From CAVPWP01 sp050789285 (lineage in GTDB: Bacteria; Pseudomonadota; Alphaproteobacteria; Rhodobacterales; Rhodobacteraceae), in the NCBI RefSeq assembly GCF_050789285.1, contig NZ_JBOUVX010000003.1, positions 496,001-560,000 of the forward strand: a DNA stretch of 64,000 bases, in the 5' to 3' direction. Positions 7,985 to 16,431 of this stretch are shown one piece after another. A program made the position numbers and the translations under genes. Position 1 is the first letter of the stretch. Each line of letters starts with the position of its first letter. The notes beneath the pieces are model-generated. The model did not search any database, was not told the DNA's origin, and worked only from the letters and a program-made list of their open reading frames with translations.

Positions 7985-8856
7985 GCGTCCCACTCCAGCC
8001 GGGCCTGCATGCCCTGGTGTCCGCTTGCGGCCGCGGTGCACAGCTCGGCCGCGCCCTCGCCCGGCACGCGGGTGCCGATCAGGCGCAGGTCCTGGTCGTG
8101 GAACATCGGATGCACCCCCTTGAAGCGGAAGCGGCGCGGCGTCGCGCCGAAATGGCGGCAGGCGGCCTCGATCAGAAGCGTGGCCTGCATCGGCCCATGC
8201 ACGACGAGCGCGGGGTATCTCTCGATCTCGCGCGCATAGGGCAGATCGTAATGGATGCGGTGGGCGTTGAAGGTGGCCGCCGAATAGCGGAACAGCCGCG
8301 CCTCGGTCATCGGCACGGTCTCGTCGAAGTCGGCCGCCCGGGGCGCGGGGATCGCCTTCGGCGGGCGGAAGCGGTCGGGGATGTCGAGATAGACGATGTC
8401 CTGCTCTTCACTGATGCGGCCCTCGGCCCCCTCGATGTCGTGGCCCACGCGCACGAAGACCATCGGGCCGGTGGCCCCCTCCTTTTCGGTAATCGCCAGA
8501 AGTTCCGAACGGCGGTGCAGCACCTCGCCCACGGTCAGCCGGCCCTCCCAGGTCAGCTTGCCGCCCGCCCACATCCGCCGCGCATAGGGCAGCGGCGGCA
8601 GGAAGCCGCCAAGCGCCGGGTGCCCGTCGGCGCCCAGCCCCGCCATCGGCACGAACTCGGGGAAGGCCACCCAGTGCCAGAGCGGCGGCATCGGCGCGCC
8701 GGGGGTCAGGTCGCGCGCGGCCGCCAGCGGATGCGACAGCGTCGCCCCCAGCATCCCCGCGAATTCCGGCGTAAGCGCCCCTTCGCGCGTCTCGACCCGG
8801 CCGACCCAGACCTGCGGGTCGGCCTCGTCCTCGGGAAAGGCGTTCCGCTCGATCAT
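7981..8856 (-). CDS. MaoC-like mesaconyl-C4-CoA / itaconyl-CoA hydratase
   Basis: A 291-residue double hotdog protein resembling mesaconyl-C4-CoA (3-methylfumaryl-CoA) hydratase of the Chloroflexus 3-hydroxypropionate bicycle and bacterial itaconyl-CoA hydratases. It has an N-terminal FAS1-like dehydratase half with LWHWVAFPEFVP, and a C-terminal half with FNAHRIHYDLPYA and VVHGPMQATLLIEA carrying the conserved hydratase residues. Members add water to an unsaturated branched C5-CoA to give citramalyl-CoA. It is locked between malate-CoA ligase alpha and the CoA transferase by ATGA overlaps on both sides. Context strongly suggests a CoA-ester hydration feeding the lyase, but mesaconyl and itaconyl substrates cannot be told apart by reading. 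Confidence 0.82.
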   Translation of the reverse strand: MIERNAFPEDEADPQVWVGRVETREGALTPEFAGMLGATLSHPLAAARDLTPGAPMPPLWHWVAFPEFVPMAGLGADGHPALGGFLPPLPYARRMWAGGKLTWEGRLTVGEVLHRRSELLAITEKEGATGPMVFVRVGHDIEGAEGRISEEQDIVYLDIPDRFRPPKAIPAPRAADFDETVPMTEARLFRYSAATFNAHRIHYDLPYAREIERYPALVVHGPMQATLLIEAACRHFGATPRRFRFKGVHPMFHDQDLRLIGTRVPGEGAAELCTAAASGHQGMQARLEWDA

Positions 8857-9749
8857 GCCGCGGCCTTGCGCCCCAGCACGGCCGCCATCGTCGCGCCCAT
8901 GGCCGAAGGATTGGGCGCCACGGTGATGCCCGCCGCGCTGAGCAGTTCGACCTTTTCCTGCGCACTTTCCCCGAAGGCCGAGATGATCGCGCCCGCGTGC
9001 CCCATCTTGCGGCCCTTAGGCGCCGACAGGCCGGCGACATAGGCCACCACGGGCTTCGTCATGTGGTCTCGGACGAAGGCCGCGGCCTCGGCCTCCTGCG
9101 GGCCGCCGATCTCGCCGATCATCATCACCGCGTCGGTGCCCGGATCGGCCTCGAACAGTTCGAGGATGTCGCGGAAACTCGATCCGTTGATCGGGTCGCC
9201 GCCGATGCCCACCGAGGTCGAGACGCCGATCCCCAGCGCCTTCATCTGGCTGGCCGCCTCGTAGCCCAGCGTGCCCGACCGGCCGACGATGCCGACGCGG
9301 CCCGGCATGTAGATATGCGGCGGCATGATGCCCATGAAGCCCTTGCCCGGGCTGATCACGCCGGCGCAGTTCGGGCCGATCAGGCGCATCTTCCTGTCGC
9401 GCGGATAACGGCGCAGGAAGCGCTTGACGCGCATCATGTCCTGCGCGGGAATGCCGTCGGTCACGCAGACGGCGGTGCGGATGCCGGCGTCGGCGGCCTC
9501 CATCATGGCGTCGGCGGCGAAGGGCGGCGGCACGAAGATCAGGCTGGCCTCGGCGCCGGTGGCCTCGACCGCCTGGCGCACGGTGTCGAAGAGCGGGCGG
9601 TTCAGCACAGTTCCGCCGCCCTTGCCGGGGGTGACGCCGGCCACGACCTTCGTGCCCGCCTCGATCATCTCCTGCGCGTGGAACTGGCCGATCCGGCCGG
9701 ACATGCCCTGCACGAGGACCTTCGTCGTCTCGTCGATCAGAATTGCCAT
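8853..9749 (-). CDS. mtkB: Malate-CoA ligase (malate thiokinase) subunit alpha
   Basis: A 298-residue ADP-forming acyl-CoA synthetase alpha subunit of the SucD/MtkB type. The CoA-binding N-terminal domain begins MAILIDETTKVLVQGMSGR and includes TPGKGG. The phosphorylated histidine is H251 in GHAGAIIS. With the beta subunit encoded 14 bp upstream it would make malyl-CoA (or succinyl-CoA) from the acid, ATP and CoA. The partner subunit and the adjoining malyl-CoA lyase favour malate over succinate. Itaconate or citramalate as an alternative acid is possible given the hydratase downstream. Confidence 0.88.
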   Translation of the reverse strand: MAILIDETTKVLVQGMSGRIGQFHAQEMIEAGTKVVAGVTPGKGGGTVLNRPLFDTVRQAVEATGAEASLIFVPPPFAADAMMEAADAGIRTAVCVTDGIPAQDMMRVKRFLRRYPRDRKMRLIGPNCAGVISPGKGFMGIMPPHIYMPGRVGIVGRSGTLGYEAASQMKALGIGVSTSVGIGGDPINGSSFRDILELFEADPGTDAVMMIGEIGGPQEAEAAAFVRDHMTKPVVAYVAGLSAPKGRKMGHAGAIISAFGESAQEKVELLSAAGITVAPNPSAMGATMAAVLGRKAAA

Positions 9750-9763
9750 GATGTGCCCTCCTC

Positions 9764-10939
9764 TCAGGCGGCGGCGGACGTGGGGCGGGCGGCGACGGCG
9801 GCCTCGGCCGCCTCGGCCAGCGTGTCGGCGGCGACGATCGGCAGGCCCGAGCCGCGCAGGATCTCGCGCCCGGCCTCGACGTTGGTTCCGGCAAGGCGGA
9901 CCACCACCGGCAGGGTCAGCCCGACCTCGCGATAGGCCTGCACCACGCCCTTCGCGATCCAGTCGCAGCGGTTGATGCCGGCGAAGATGTTGACGAGGAT
10001 CACGCTGACGTTGCCGTCCGACAGCACCGTGCGAAAGGCCTGGCAGACCCGTTCGGGGCTGGCGCCGCCACCGATGTCGAGGAAGTTCGCAGGCTCGCCG
10101 CCCGCAAGCTTGATCATGTCCATCGTCGCCATGGCCAGGCCGGCGCCGTTGATGATGCAGCCGATGTCGCCTTCAAGGCCCACGTAGGCCAGGCCGTTGT
10201 CGGCGGCCATCGCCTCGCGCGGGTCTTCCTGGCTGGGGTCGCGCAGTGCGGCCACCTGCGGGCGGCGGAACAGCGCGTTGGTGTCGAAGCTCATCTTTGC
10301 GTCGAGCGCCACCAGATCGCCCGCGCCGGTCACGACCAGGGGGTTGATCTCGACCATCATGGCGTCAAGGTCGCGGTAGGCGCGGTAGCAGGCGCGCAGC
10401 ACGTTCACCATCTGACCGACCTGCCCGCCCGAAAGGCCCAGAGCGAAGGCCAGTTCGCGGGCCTGGAACTCGGCCAGACCCACCGCCGGGTCGACGACCA
10501 TGCGCACAAGGCTGGCCGGGTCGCGCTCGGCCAGATCCTCGATCTCCATGCCGCCATGGGCGGAGGCGACGATCATGATGCGCTCGGACTTCCGGTCGAG
10601 GACGAAGCCCAGATAGAGTTCGCGCGCGATGTCCGATCCTTCCTCGACCCAAAGCCGATAGACGCCCTTGCCCGCCGCGCCGGTCTGTTTCGTCACCAGC
10701 GCACGCCCCAGAAGCGAAGCGGCGTAGCTGCGGACCTCGTCTTCGGACCGGCAAAGCTTCACGCCGCCCGCCTCGCCACGGCCGCCCGAATGGATCTGCG
10801 CCTTGACGACCCAAAGCCTGCCGCCCAGTTCCCGCGCCCGGTAGGCCGCCTGTTCGGGGCTGTAGGCCACCCCGCCGCGCGGCACCGGCACGCCGAAACC
10901 GGCAAGGATTTCCTTGGCCTGATGTTCGTGGATGTCCAT
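9764..10939 (-). CDS. mtkA: Malate-CoA ligase (malate thiokinase) subunit beta
   Basis: A 391-residue SucC-like beta subunit with an ATP-grasp domain: MDIHEHQAKEILAGFGVPVP at the start, VVKAQIHSGGRGEAGGVKLC for nucleotide binding, EINPLVV, DAKMSFD, and the C-terminal GGGASPERV and NIFAGINRCDWIAKG. The remembered Methylobacterium MtkA sequence is very similar throughout, including the FDTNALFRRP-type segment and GLEGDIGCIINGAGLA. It partners MtkB to convert malate to malyl-CoA. Its position between mcl and mtkB mirrors serine-cycle gene sets. Confidence 0.88.
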   Translation of the reverse strand: MDIHEHQAKEILAGFGVPVPRGGVAYSPEQAAYRARELGGRLWVVKAQIHSGGRGEAGGVKLCRSEDEVRSYAASLLGRALVTKQTGAAGKGVYRLWVEEGSDIARELYLGFVLDRKSERIMIVASAHGGMEIEDLAERDPASLVRMVVDPAVGLAEFQARELAFALGLSGGQVGQMVNVLRACYRAYRDLDAMMVEINPLVVTGAGDLVALDAKMSFDTNALFRRPQVAALRDPSQEDPREAMAADNGLAYVGLEGDIGCIINGAGLAMATMDMIKLAGGEPANFLDIGGGASPERVCQAFRTVLSDGNVSVILVNIFAGINRCDWIAKGVVQAYREVGLTLPVVVRLAGTNVEAGREILRGSGLPIVAADTLAEAAEAAVAARPTSAAA

Positions 10940-10961
10940 GTCGTTCTCCCCTTGCGGCCGC

Positions 10962-11915
10962 TCACGCCTTGGCGGCGATGGCGCGGGCCGTGTCGATTAC
11001 GTTGCGCGCCATCTTTTCGGACGCGGCGTCGATCATCTTGCCGTCCAGCGCGGCGGCCCCCCGGCCTTCGGCCTCGGCCTTCCTGAGTTCCTCGATGATG
11101 CGGTTGGCCCGGGTCACCTCGGCCTCGGGCGGGCTGAAGACCTCGTTGGCCATGCCGACCTGGCTGGGGTGGATGGCCCATTTGCCCTCGCAGCCCAGCG
11201 CCGCCGCACGGCGCGCGCCGGCCTTGTAGCCCTCGGGGTCGCTGAAGTCGCCGAACGGGCCGTCGATGGCGCGCAGGCCATAGGCGCGGCAGGCGATGAC
11301 CATGCGGGTGATCGAGGCATGCCACTGATCGCCCGGGTAGTCGGGGTTGAGCCCGCCGATGTTGACCGTGCGCGCCCGCATCGAGGCGGCGTAGTCGGCG
11401 ACGCCGAAGTGCAGCGCCTCGAGCCGGCCCTGCCCCTGATTGGCGAATTGCGCGATCGCCTCGACATTGGCCATGCCCAGCGCCGTCTCGATCAGCGCCT
11501 CGAGGCCGACCCGCGTCTCGCAGCCGGTCGCCTGTTCGATCTGGCTCACCATGGCCTCGACCATGTAGAGGTCGGCCGGAACACCCACCTTCGGCACCAG
11601 AAGCGTGTGCACCCGGTCGCCGGCCTTCTCCATCACGTCGACGACGTCGCGGTACATGTAGTGCGTATCAAGCCCGTTGATCCGCACCGATACGGTCTTG
11701 CCCTTGCCGGTCCAGTCGATGTCGTTCAGCGCCTCGATGGCGTTCCTGCGCGCCTGCTCCTTCTCGGGCGGGGCGACGGCATCCTCAAGGTCGAGAAACA
11801 CGAAATCGGCGGCGCTGTCGGCGGCCTTGTCGATCATCGCCGGGTTCGAGGCCGGAACGGCCAGTTCGGACCGCTGGAGCCTTTGCTTGCGCAAGGGATG
11901 AAGTGTGTGCGACAT
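10962..11915 (-). CDS. mcl: Malyl-CoA lyase (CitE-like; L-malyl-CoA / beta-methylmalyl-CoA / citramalyl-CoA lyase)
   Basis: A 317-residue HpcH/CitE-type TIM barrel. Recognisable segments are RSELAVPASNP, FLDLEDAVAP with metal-ligand acids, VRINGLDTHYMYRDVVDV, LIPKVGVPAD-like LLVPKVGVPAD, ETALGMANVEAIA, FGVADYAAS, RAIDGPFGDFSDPEGY and GCEGKWAIHPSQV. These match malyl-CoA lyase of Methylobacterium and Rhodobacter closely. The enzyme cleaves malyl-CoA to glyoxylate and acetyl-CoA and, in several alphaproteobacteria, beta-methylmalyl-CoA to glyoxylate and propionyl-CoA; Chloroflexus Mcl also cleaves citramalyl-CoA. The last activity would connect it to the downstream hydratase and CoA transferase. 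Confidence 0.93.
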   Translation of the reverse strand: MSHTLHPLRKQRLQRSELAVPASNPAMIDKAADSAADFVFLDLEDAVAPPEKEQARRNAIEALNDIDWTGKGKTVSVRINGLDTHYMYRDVVDVMEKAGDRVHTLLVPKVGVPADLYMVEAMVSQIEQATGCETRVGLEALIETALGMANVEAIAQFANQGQGRLEALHFGVADYAASMRARTVNIGGLNPDYPGDQWHASITRMVIACRAYGLRAIDGPFGDFSDPEGYKAGARRAAALGCEGKWAIHPSQVGMANEVFSPPEAEVTRANRIIEELRKAEAEGRGAAALDGKMIDAASEKMARNVIDTARAIAAKA

Positions 11916-11944
11916 CGTCTTGTCTTTCCTGTCTTTTCAGATCG

Positions 11945-13147
11945 TCATTCGGCGGCAAGAGGCAGCCGCGCTGCGGCCCGGTCGGGGCCCGCGAACCACA
12001 GCTGGGCCGCCCCCACGCCCGCGCCGGGCTGAAGCTGCACGCCGGCGCGCAGCAGCGCCATTTCGGCCACTGAAAGCGCGGTCAGGCACATCGCCTCGTT
12101 CAGGTCGCCCAGATGCCCGATACGGAAGGCACGGCCCTGGAGCGGCCCCAGGCCCGCGCCGAAGGAGGTGTGGAAATCGTCATAGGCGATGCGCAGAACG
12201 TCGCGCGCGTCGACGCCCTGCGGCACTCGGATCGCCGAGACGGTGTCCGAGCACAGCGACGGATGCGCCGCGATCAGATCAAGGCCCCAGGCCGCGATGC
12301 CCCGCCGCACCCCTTCGGCCAGCCGGCGGTGGCGGGCGATCACGGCATCGAGCCCCTCGGCATCGATCCGGTCGAGCGCGGCGCGCAGGCCATGCAGAAG
12401 CGGTATCGGCGGGGTGTAGGGGAAATAGCCGCCCGCGTTCATGCGCACCATGTCCGAGAACTCGAAATAGGCGCGGCGCAGGGTGGCGGTGCGGGACGCC
12501 TCCATCGCCTTTTCGCTGACCGCGAGGATGCCCAGCCCCGGCGGCAGCATCAGGCCCTTCTGGCTGCCGGTCACGGCAAGGTCGACGCCCCAGTCGTCCA
12601 TGCGGAAGTCGATCGAGGCGATCGAGGACACCCCGTCGACGAAAAGCAGCGCGTCGTGGAAACATTCGTCCAGCGCCCGGCGCACGGCGGCCACGTCCGA
12701 GGTCACGCCGGTCGCGGTTTCGTTGTGGGTGACGAAGACCGCGCGTATCCGGTCCTTGCGGTCGTTGCCAAGGTGCCGAGCGAAGTCGGCCACCGGGCAG
12801 CCCGCGCCCCAAGGAACGTCGATCACCTCGACGTCAAGGCCCAGCCGCTCGGCCATCTCGACCCACAGGGCCGAGAACTGGCCGTGCCGCGCCATCAGCA
12901 CCCTGTCACCGGGGTTGAGCGTATTGGTGATCGCCGCCTCCCATGCGGCGGTGCCCGAGCCCGGGAACATCATCACCTGCCCCGTCCGGGTGCGGAACAG
13001 CCCCCTGAGGCGGTCGAAGAGCGGCAGCGTGAGGTCGCCGAAGTCGGACGCGCGCATGTCCTGCATGGGCACGTTCATCGCCTGGCGGACGCTGTCGGGC
13101 ACGTTGGTCGGGCCGGGAATGAAAAGCTGAAGCTGTCCGGTGCGCAT
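11945..13147 (-). CDS. sgaA: Serine-glyoxylate aminotransferase-like class V PLP enzyme
   Basis: A 400-residue class V aminotransferase. The PLP lysine is K197 in TGSQKGLMLPPGLG, preceded by VDGVSSIASIDF with the PLP-ring aspartate. The start FIPGPTNVPDSVRQAM and the end VFRIGHLGDLNE-like segment match SgaA of Methylobacterium. SgaA converts serine plus glyoxylate to hydroxypyruvate plus glycine; the related BhcA uses aspartate as donor. Being first in an operon with malyl-CoA lyase suggests that it handles the glyoxylate released there. Donor specificity cannot be read from the sequence. Confidence 0.88.
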   Translation of the reverse strand: MRTGQLQLFIPGPTNVPDSVRQAMNVPMQDMRASDFGDLTLPLFDRLRGLFRTRTGQVMMFPGSGTAAWEAAITNTLNPGDRVLMARHGQFSALWVEMAERLGLDVEVIDVPWGAGCPVADFARHLGNDRKDRIRAVFVTHNETATGVTSDVAAVRRALDECFHDALLFVDGVSSIASIDFRMDDWGVDLAVTGSQKGLMLPPGLGILAVSEKAMEASRTATLRRAYFEFSDMVRMNAGGYFPYTPPIPLLHGLRAALDRIDAEGLDAVIARHRRLAEGVRRGIAAWGLDLIAAHPSLCSDTVSAIRVPQGVDARDVLRIAYDDFHTSFGAGLGPLQGRAFRIGHLGDLNEAMCLTALSVAEMALLRAGVQLQPGAGVGAAQLWFAGPDRAAARLPLAAE

Positions 13148-13235
13148 CTTGGGTCCTCCCTCACACGGCGGTCCCTAGATGCGCCCGAAGCCGCGAAACT
13201 CGAAATCCTTCCGGGTCCTGCTGTGAATGCGAGAT

Positions 13236-13259
13236 TTTACAGAAGTCCCAAATTGTAAA
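13236..13259. promoter_or_regulatory. Candidate operator dyad in the sgaA / PccR-like divergent promoter region
   Basis: The 139-bp divergent gap holds TTTACA-N12-TGTAAA, a perfect 6-bp dyad, in the only AT-rich stretch nearby. A CTGTGAA heptamer occurs on both sides (13221-13227 and 13261-13267), and TTTGCGG lies just before the regulator start. PccR/RamB-type regulators bind dyads in promoters of the operons they adjoin, so this is the most likely operator. Binding is inferred. Confidence 0.45.
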
Positions 13260-13286
13260 TCTGTGAAGTTTGCGGTATGAAAAGGG

Positions 13287-14690
13287 ATGCTCAAGACCTT
13301 CATCGGACCACGCCTGCGCCGCCTGCGCCTTGAACATGGGGAAACCCAGGCGCAGATGGCGCGCGCGCTGGGGATCAGCACCTCCTACGTCAACCTGCTG
13401 GAAAAGAACGAGCGGAGCGTCTCGGTCCCGGTGATGCTCAAGCTCTTCGAGGCCTACGGCGTCGACTGGCGCGACATCGCCGAGGATGACGACACCTCGA
13501 CCCTGGCCGACCTGCGCGCCGCGCTTCAGGACCCGCTCTTCGAGGTCCAGCGCCCGGATCTGACGCAGCTGCGCGCGGCCCAGATCCACAGTCCCGACCT
13601 GGTGTCGAGCTTTCTCAAGCTGCATCGCGCCTTTCTGGCCGCGACCGACCAGCTGCTCAGCCTTGCCGGGGCGGGCGAGGCGCGCGAGGTCCTGCAAAGC
13701 TCGCCCGAGGCGACGGTGCACAACTTCTTTCGCCGCAACCGCAACCACTTCGAGGCGCTCGAGGCCGCCGCCGGCCGGTTCTGGGAGGGCGAACGCGTGC
13801 CCACCGACGACGCCTATGCCCGGGTGAAGGCGCGGCTTCTCGACAAGCTGGGCCTGCGCGTGCGGCTGGTCACGGTGGCCGAGATGCCCGACACCCTGCG
13901 CCAGTACGACGAGGCGCGGCGCGAGGTGCTGCTCTCCGAGGCGCTCGACCATCCGAACCGGCTGTTCCAGCTTGTCCACGTGGCCGGCCTGATCGAGCAG
14001 CGCGCGGTGCTGGACGACCTGCTGGCGCAGTCGGGCATCGACGATCCGCACGGCCTTGCCCGCTGCCGGGTCGAGTTGGCCAACTACTTCGCCGCCGCCG
14101 TGCTGATGCCCTATGGCCCCTTCCTGGCCGAGGCGCTGGCGTCGAAATACGATTTCGACCACCTCGCCACCCGCTTCGGCGTCAGCTTCGAACAGGCCTG
14201 CCACCGCGCCACCACTTTGCAGCGGTCAGGCGCGCAGGGGGTGCCGTTCTTCTTCCTGCGCATCGACAAGGCCGGCAACGTCACCAAGCGCTTCAACGCG
14301 ACGGATTTCCATCTGGCCGAATACGGCGGCGCCTGCCCCCGGCTCGAGGTTCATTCCTCGTTCCGCACGCCGGGGCGGATCGTGCCGCAGTTCGTCGAGA
14401 TGCCGGACGCAAGCCAGTTCTTCGTCTTCGCCCGCACCGTCGACCGGCCGAGCTTCACGCGCCATTCGCAGGACATGCGCCTTGCGGTGGCGATGGGCTG
14501 CGGGGTCGAGCACGTGGGCCAGATCGGCTATGCCGAGGACCTGCGCCTTTCGGACGCGCGCACCACCCCGATCGGGATCAACTGCCGGGTCTGTCCGCGC
14601 ATGTCCTGCGACCAGCGCGCGCACCAGGCCGCCGTGATCTCGGAGCCGCTGGACGAGCGGCGCCGGGGCGCCACCCGATACGCGAGCTAG
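13287..14690 (+). CDS. ScfR/PccR/RamB-like XRE regulator of short-chain acyl metabolism
   Basis: A 467-residue regulator with an XRE helix-turn-helix at about residues 8-62 (ETQAQMARALGISTSYVNLLEKNER), an IrrE/DUF955-like middle region near residues 190-290 (LVHVAGLIEQ, ELANYFAAAVLMPY) and a C-terminal DUF2083-like domain ending in a cysteine cluster, CRVCPRMSC. This is the architecture of PccR of Rhodobacter (propionyl-CoA carboxylase control) and RamB (acetate/glyoxylate control). It is divergent from the sgaA-mcl-mtkAB operon, which makes it the likely local regulator, perhaps sensing an acyl-CoA. It ends 22 bp from the convergent RTX gene. Confidence 0.88.
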   Translation: MLKTFIGPRLRRLRLEHGETQAQMARALGISTSYVNLLEKNERSVSVPVMLKLFEAYGVDWRDIAEDDDTSTLADLRAALQDPLFEVQRPDLTQLRAAQIHSPDLVSSFLKLHRAFLAATDQLLSLAGAGEAREVLQSSPEATVHNFFRRNRNHFEALEAAAGRFWEGERVPTDDAYARVKARLLDKLGLRVRLVTVAEMPDTLRQYDEARREVLLSEALDHPNRLFQLVHVAGLIEQRAVLDDLLAQSGIDDPHGLARCRVELANYFAAAVLMPYGPFLAEALASKYDFDHLATRFGVSFEQACHRATTLQRSGAQGVPFFFLRIDKAGNVTKRFNATDFHLAEYGGACPRLEVHSSFRTPGRIVPQFVEMPDASQFFVFARTVDRPSFTRHSQDMRLAVAMGCGVEHVGQIGYAEDLRLSDARTTPIGINCRVCPRMSCDQRAHQAAVISEPLDERRRGATRYAS

Positions 14691-14712
14691 GCCGCGCGAC
14701 GGCCGGACGGGC

Positions 14713-16398
14713 CTAGGCCCAGTCGATCCCGGCTTCGACCAGCGCCGTGAAGGCAAGGCCGTCCATGCCGCGGAAGTTGTCGATCTGGATCTCCAGGTCG
14801 CCAAAGTCCAGAAGGCCGTGACCGCCCTCGATCAGGCTGAACGCATCGGCGAAAAGATCGGCCGGGTCGAGCCCGCCGAAGCCGAGGCCCACGAATTGAA
14901 TCGTGTCGCCGGCCGAGAAGTCGGTGATGCGGTTGCGCGATCCGTCCGCGGCGTCCTTGCGGAACACGAAGACGTCGGCCCCGGACCCGCCGGTGAGAAG
15001 GTCGAAGCCCGCCCCGGCCTCGAGCTGGTCGTCGCCCGAGGTGCCCAGAAGCGTGTCGTTGCCCGCCCCGCCGCGCAGGGTGTCGTTGCCGCTGTTGCCG
15101 TTCAGAAGGTCGTCTCCGGCGCCGCCGTCCAGAAGGTCGTTCTCCGTGCCGCCCGACATCACGTCGTTGCCGGCCTGACCGAACAGGATGTCGTCGCCCT
15201 GTCCGCCCGACAGGACGTCGTTGCCATTGCCGCCGCGCAGAAGGTCGTTGCCGCTGTCGCCGTTGATCAGGTCGTCGCCGTCCTGTCCGTCGAGGGTGTC
15301 GTCGCCGAGGCCGCCGTAAAGCGAATCGTTGCCCTGGTTGCCGTTCAGGACGTCGTTGCCCTCGCCGCCGTGCATCTTGTCGTTGCCAAGGCCGCCGCGC
15401 AGCGTGTCGTTGCCGGTGTCGCCCCACATCTCGTCGTTTCCGTCGCCGCCGATCAGAAGGTCGTCGCCCGCGTCACCCGACAGGAAGTCGTTGCCCTTGC
15501 CGCCGTTCAGCACGTCCGCGCCCTCACCACCCATCAGGTCGTCGTCGCCAGCGCCGCCCTGCAGCGTGTCGGCGCCGTCGCCGCCCACCAGGACGTCGTT
15601 GCCGTCACCGCCCGAAAGGAAGTCGTTCCCCAGGGAGCCGGAAAGAACGTCGTCGCCCTTCCCGCCGTTCAGGCGATCGTTGCCCAGACCGCCGAAAAGC
15701 GTGTCGTTGCCCGAACCGCCGTCCAGCCGGTCGTCGCCGTCGCCGCCATCGAGATCGTCGTCGCCGTCGTCGCCGAAAAGCCGGTCGTTGCCCGCGCCCC
15801 CCAGAAGCACGTCGTGGCCGCGGCCTCCGCGCAGGGTGTCGTTGCCCATACCGCCGATCAGCCGGTCGTCGTCGTCGCCGCCATCGAGAAGGTCGTTGCC
15901 GTCCCCGCCGTCAAGCACATCCGCGCCCGCGCCGCCCCGGACGGTGTCGTTGCCGCCGTCGCCCGAGACGGTGTCGTTCCCCGAGCCCGCATTGATCGTG
16001 TCGTTGCCGTCCCCGCCTGCGATCTGGTCGTTGCCCGGCAGCCCCAGGATGCGCTCGGCCGACGCGGTGCCGGTCAGCACGTCGTCGCCGGGCGTGCCGC
16101 GCAGCGGCCCGCCGCCGTCGGCGGGGTTGCCCTTGGGCTTGTCGTTGCCCACGGGCTTGTCGTTGCCGTTGGGCTTGTCGTTGCCGTTGGGCTTGTCATT
16201 GCCGGCGGGATTGTCGTTGCCGGCAGGAGTGTCGTCGCCCTTCGGCTTGTCGTCGTCCTTCGGCTTGTCGTCGCCCTTCGGCTTGTCGTTGCCGTTCGTG
16301 CCGCTGTTGCCTGGCGCGGCACCCTCGCCGAAGATGTCGTCGAGAACAGGCGGAAATTCGGGCTGGAAGGCGGGGGGGAAGGCAGCGGGTTTGGCCAT
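14713..16398 (-). CDS. RTX (hemolysin-type Ca2+-binding repeat) protein, probably type I secreted
   Basis: A 561-residue acidic Gly/Asp/Asn-rich protein. After a short Pro/Phe-rich start there is a linker of repeated GNDKPxG units (about residues 33-90), then several dozen nonapeptides of the GGxGNDxLx type (about residues 100-470) that should form a calcium-filled parallel beta-roll. The C-terminal roughly 90 residues (VFVFRKDAADGSRNRITDF onward) resemble the non-cleaved secretion region of RTX proteins. No enzymatic domain is visible, so it looks structural or adhesive. It lies 33 bp downstream of algD in the same orientation. Alginate epimerases also carry RTX modules, but no epimerase A-module is present. 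Confidence 0.85.
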   Translation of the reverse strand: MAKPAAFPPAFQPEFPPVLDDIFGEGAAPGNSGTNGNDKPKGDDKPKDDDKPKGDDTPAGNDNPAGNDKPNGNDKPNGNDKPVGNDKPKGNPADGGGPLRGTPGDDVLTGTASAERILGLPGNDQIAGGDGNDTINAGSGNDTVSGDGGNDTVRGGAGADVLDGGDGNDLLDGGDDDDRLIGGMGNDTLRGGRGHDVLLGGAGNDRLFGDDGDDDLDGGDGDDRLDGGSGNDTLFGGLGNDRLNGGKGDDVLSGSLGNDFLSGGDGNDVLVGGDGADTLQGGAGDDDLMGGEGADVLNGGKGNDFLSGDAGDDLLIGGDGNDEMWGDTGNDTLRGGLGNDKMHGGEGNDVLNGNQGNDSLYGGLGDDTLDGQDGDDLINGDSGNDLLRGGNGNDVLSGGQGDDILFGQAGNDVMSGGTENDLLDGGAGDDLLNGNSGNDTLRGGAGNDTLLGTSGDDQLEAGAGFDLLTGGSGADVFVFRKDAADGSRNRITDFSAGDTIQFVGLGFGGLDPADLFADAFSLIEGGHGLLDFGDLEIQIDNFRGMDGLAFTALVEAGIDWA

Positions 16399-16431
16399 GA
16401 ACGGGGTCTTTCCTGATCTGAAATGTGGGGG

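Noticed and set aside
14681..14720. TAGGCC...GGCCTA inverted repeat spanning the stops of the regulator and RTX genes.
   Set aside because: Arms are short, the pairing includes both stop codons, and no T-run is present; termination could not be supported.
14818..16416. Long frame antisense to the RTX gene with repeated VVA-type residues.
   Set aside because: It is the reverse complement of the RTX nonapeptide repeats and has no independent signal.
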